This document shows positions 62,324 through 64,000 of a stretch of 64,000 nucleotides of DNA, in pieces. Source of the stretch: Macropodus opercularis (lineage: Eukaryota; Chordata; Actinopteri; Anabantiformes; Osphronemidae); contig CM061099.1 in assembly GCA_030770545.1 (NCBI GenBank), positions 17,323,501 to 17,387,500 of the forward strand, read 5' to 3'. Under the pieces are notes generated by a model. It had not been told where the DNA came from. It searched no databases and saw nothing but the letters and a program-made list of their open reading frames with translations. Each line of letters opens with the position of its first letter. The first letter of the stretch is position 1. The position numbers were made by a program, and so were the translations under genes.

Positions 62324-62393
62324 GCTGAGATGGCCGAGCAGTTAATCTGCTGCACTGCAAAGCGAGAAATCCCGGTTCAAACCCCAGTCAGCA
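62324..62393 (+). other. tRNA-like module 2
   Basis: GCTGAGATGGCCGAGCAGTT start resembles class II (Leu/Ser) tRNAs. B box GGTTCAAACCC, end TCAGCA pairs with GCTGA. 70 nt, apparently lacking the long variable arm. Treated as tRNA-derived, not functional. Confidence 0.5.
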
Positions 62394-62805
62394 ACTGTCT
62401 TCAGACTGATGTTTGTTACCAGCACATTGCATCTGGATGTTCTGCTTGTTGTAACAAAGCTTTTAAAGCTTCTGCAATGTCAGGAAAGTCTTGCAAAATT
62501 CAATCAACATATTTTAGGGGCTATCTATACTTTTACTGAGTAAATCAACACACCTGTGTTTTATTAAATTATTTAATTATTAATACTTACTTAATATTTT
62601 TTCATTATGCTTTATTTTGAAATTTAAGACTTTTAACTTGTTCTGGACCTTTACAACCCTATTGTATCCACTTCTATTTATCTTAAACTGCTTTTAAGAA
62701 CGTTTTAAACTCTCAAGCTACAGTTAGCAGTTATTGGGAATACATTCAGCATAAAGCATTCACAGTGCATTTTCTTATGGAAATGCTTTTCTAGTTTGAA
62801 TTGTA

Positions 62806-64000
62806 TTTGTATTGTATTAAATGTTTACTGGTACCCGAGCTAAATTGCAAATTGTAAGATTCACAAAATAACAACATTCTGACCATCCATCCCAAAACTG
62901 TGTTGTGTTTTGCTTGGATGCGTTCTGGACCCAATTTGCAACTCTCCAGAGTTATAATATGGCCAAGATAGCTCACAGATTGAGACACAAGTTGTAACTT
63001 GTCTTTTGAAACCTTTTGGCCGTTTTCTGCCAGAAAACATAACAAATACACTGTGTCATTTTGGTATGCCTGCTTAGTTGATAAACATACTAGTAAATCA
63101 TCAAAATACAGGACTAGTGTACCACATGGTGGTTCCCAATGGGACAGGATGAACAGAAATACTAAAATATGCATTTGCCAAATGTGTAACACAAAACCAA
63201 CATGCATCATTTAGAACCTGACACAACATTGTTGTTACATTTGGTACAGTTGGAGCCGAGTGTTGGACTGCTTAATTTACTGCTCTAAGATCTTGAACTG
63301 TTCTCCAACTTCCATTTGGTTTCTTAACAGGCAATAGGGGGTATTGCAGGGTGAATGGGGACTTTCAACTATGGCACCTTTATCTATGAGTGATAGGATG
63401 ACAGGAGCAATGCCTTCAATAGCTTTAGGACACAGAGGGTATTGTTGTTTACATGGTCTAAAATGAGACTTGGGCTGTACAACTATGGAGGTTGCCCATT
63501 TCAGATCCCCAAAATCAACCTAGCTTAAAGTATAGATTGTTGTATGTAATGAAGGACAATACCATCTAAATTGGTTTGTAAATCTGGAGTTTTTAAAACT
63601 TCTTTGTCTGATCTGATTGTTTGATTATTGCTATGTGTGGAACAGAGGACGGATTCACTTGGAAAACTAACACTAAGACATGTTTTTTTACATGCCACTT
63701 TTCTTCAATCGCATACTCTCTTCAGCCACTTTGGTTATTTGTGGTGTAACAGAAAACACTTTGTCTATCTCCTGGAGATTTACAAGGTCCCATGCATACT
63801 GATAATCACTTGCTAGCAGTGAAATGGGATATATAACCCAACAGTTGTGCAAGCGACTTTTATACCTGTAGGTTTGCATTGTACTTTAACACTCAATGCG
63901 CACATGAGATCTGTGGCAATCAGATTTATAGGGCAAACATCTAATATGAGAAATACATGTTCACCTCGATAGCCTCTAAAACAAACAATTAAAGGCTCAG
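62806..64000 (-). pseudogene. Endogenous retrovirus pol remnant (protease to RT)
   Basis: Minus strand. Nearest the right edge is protease C-terminal text (PINLIATDLMCAL; family norm has GRDL). RT follows in broken frames at about 63400-63210 (PVKKPNGSWRTVQDLRAVN), and the frame 63210-62791 (139 codons) has LYFDDLLVCL, where the usual Val of YVDD is Phe, and KLQLVSQSVSYLGHIIT. Gag lies beyond the window or is lost. RNase H, integrase and most of env are absent between here and 61515. The motifs fit a gamma/epsilon-like class. Multiple stops make it inactive. Confidence 0.82.

Larger units (their letters stand above)
61554..62805 (-). repeat. Dispersed repeat R, inverted copy splitting the retrovirus
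   Basis: Inverted relative to the copy at 59030-59890: its right part (GCATCTGGATGTTCTGCTTG to GCATTTTCTTATGGAAATGC, 62426-62789) is the complement of 59050-59400, and GAGACACTTGTCTACTTGCT at about 61833 is the complement of 59805-59824. It has two tandem tRNA-like modules where the other copy has one, and a palindromic left edge. Confidence 0.65.

Noticed and set aside
62181..62393. Functional tRNA genes
   Set aside because: Anticodon arms and variable loops are not convincing, and both units lie inside a dispersed repeat.

Overview
The window is eukaryotic nuclear DNA, almost certainly from a teleost fish, probably a percomorph. The evidence is intron-dense vertebrate genes with GT-AG splice sites, abundant CA/TA microsatellites, and a repeat set typical of ray-finned fish: L2 and Rex1-like LINEs, Tc1 transposons, a hAT element, a Penelope-like fragment, tRNA-type SINEs, solo LTRs and an endogenous retrovirus. 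No bacterial-style operon and no CRISPR array is present.

The gene-bearing part is 1-25.3 kb. Four vertebrate genes are recognised by reading spliced exons. mybl2 (B-Myb) is on the minus strand, 27-4170, and its 3' end runs off the left edge. ift52 is on the minus strand, 6112-10344, in 13 coding exons (423 codons plus stop). acot8 is on the minus strand, 13416-16098, in 6 exons (334 codons, ending in the peroxisomal signal SKL). elf3 (ESE-1 type ETS factor) is on the plus strand, 21623-24527, in 8 coding exons (373 codons). An unrecognised small plus-strand gene lies at 5144-5763 (or to 5987), between mybl2 and ift52. The human orthologues of mybl2, ift52 and acot8 all lie on chromosome 20q13, so that block is old. 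elf3 next to acot8 is not the human arrangement. The genes do not form one pathway: they cover cell-cycle transcription, ciliary transport, peroxisomal lipid metabolism and epithelial transcription.

From 25.3 kb to 64 kb I see no conserved protein-coding gene. It is a repeat-rich desert with heavy nesting. It holds a solo LTR with a 4-bp duplication (25.64-26.22 kb), a Penelope GIY-YIG remnant (26.3 kb), an L2 copy (28.8-29.9 kb), a complete-ended Tc1 element (37.23-38.63 kb), a Gypsy gag remnant (38.9-39.4 kb) and a solo LTR with a 5-bp duplication inserted in a LINE tail (40.92-41.78 kb). Further right are a Rex1-like LINE (42.2-43.6 kb), an LTR-like element carrying a 14-bp minisatellite (45.31-45.73 kb), a LINE of uncertain clade (48.6-50.27 kb), a GC-rich LTR-type repeat (50.9-52.3 kb), a composite of Tc1/L2/Tc1 pieces (52.3-54.4 kb), and an L2 with a hAT element in its endonuclease region (56.2-60.5 kb). 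At the right edge is a broken retrovirus (61.1-64 kb) split by another repeat. Non-repeat islands worth noting are a promoter-like block at 33.66-34.16 kb and an RFX X-box at 36.55 kb.

The least explained structure is a dispersed repeat seen in three places (52.3/54.3, 59.03-59.89 and 61.5-62.8 kb). Two of these carry tRNA-like modules, and one starts at a perfect 44-bp palindrome. Exon limits come from reading splice signals and protein similarity by eye; no database search was run.
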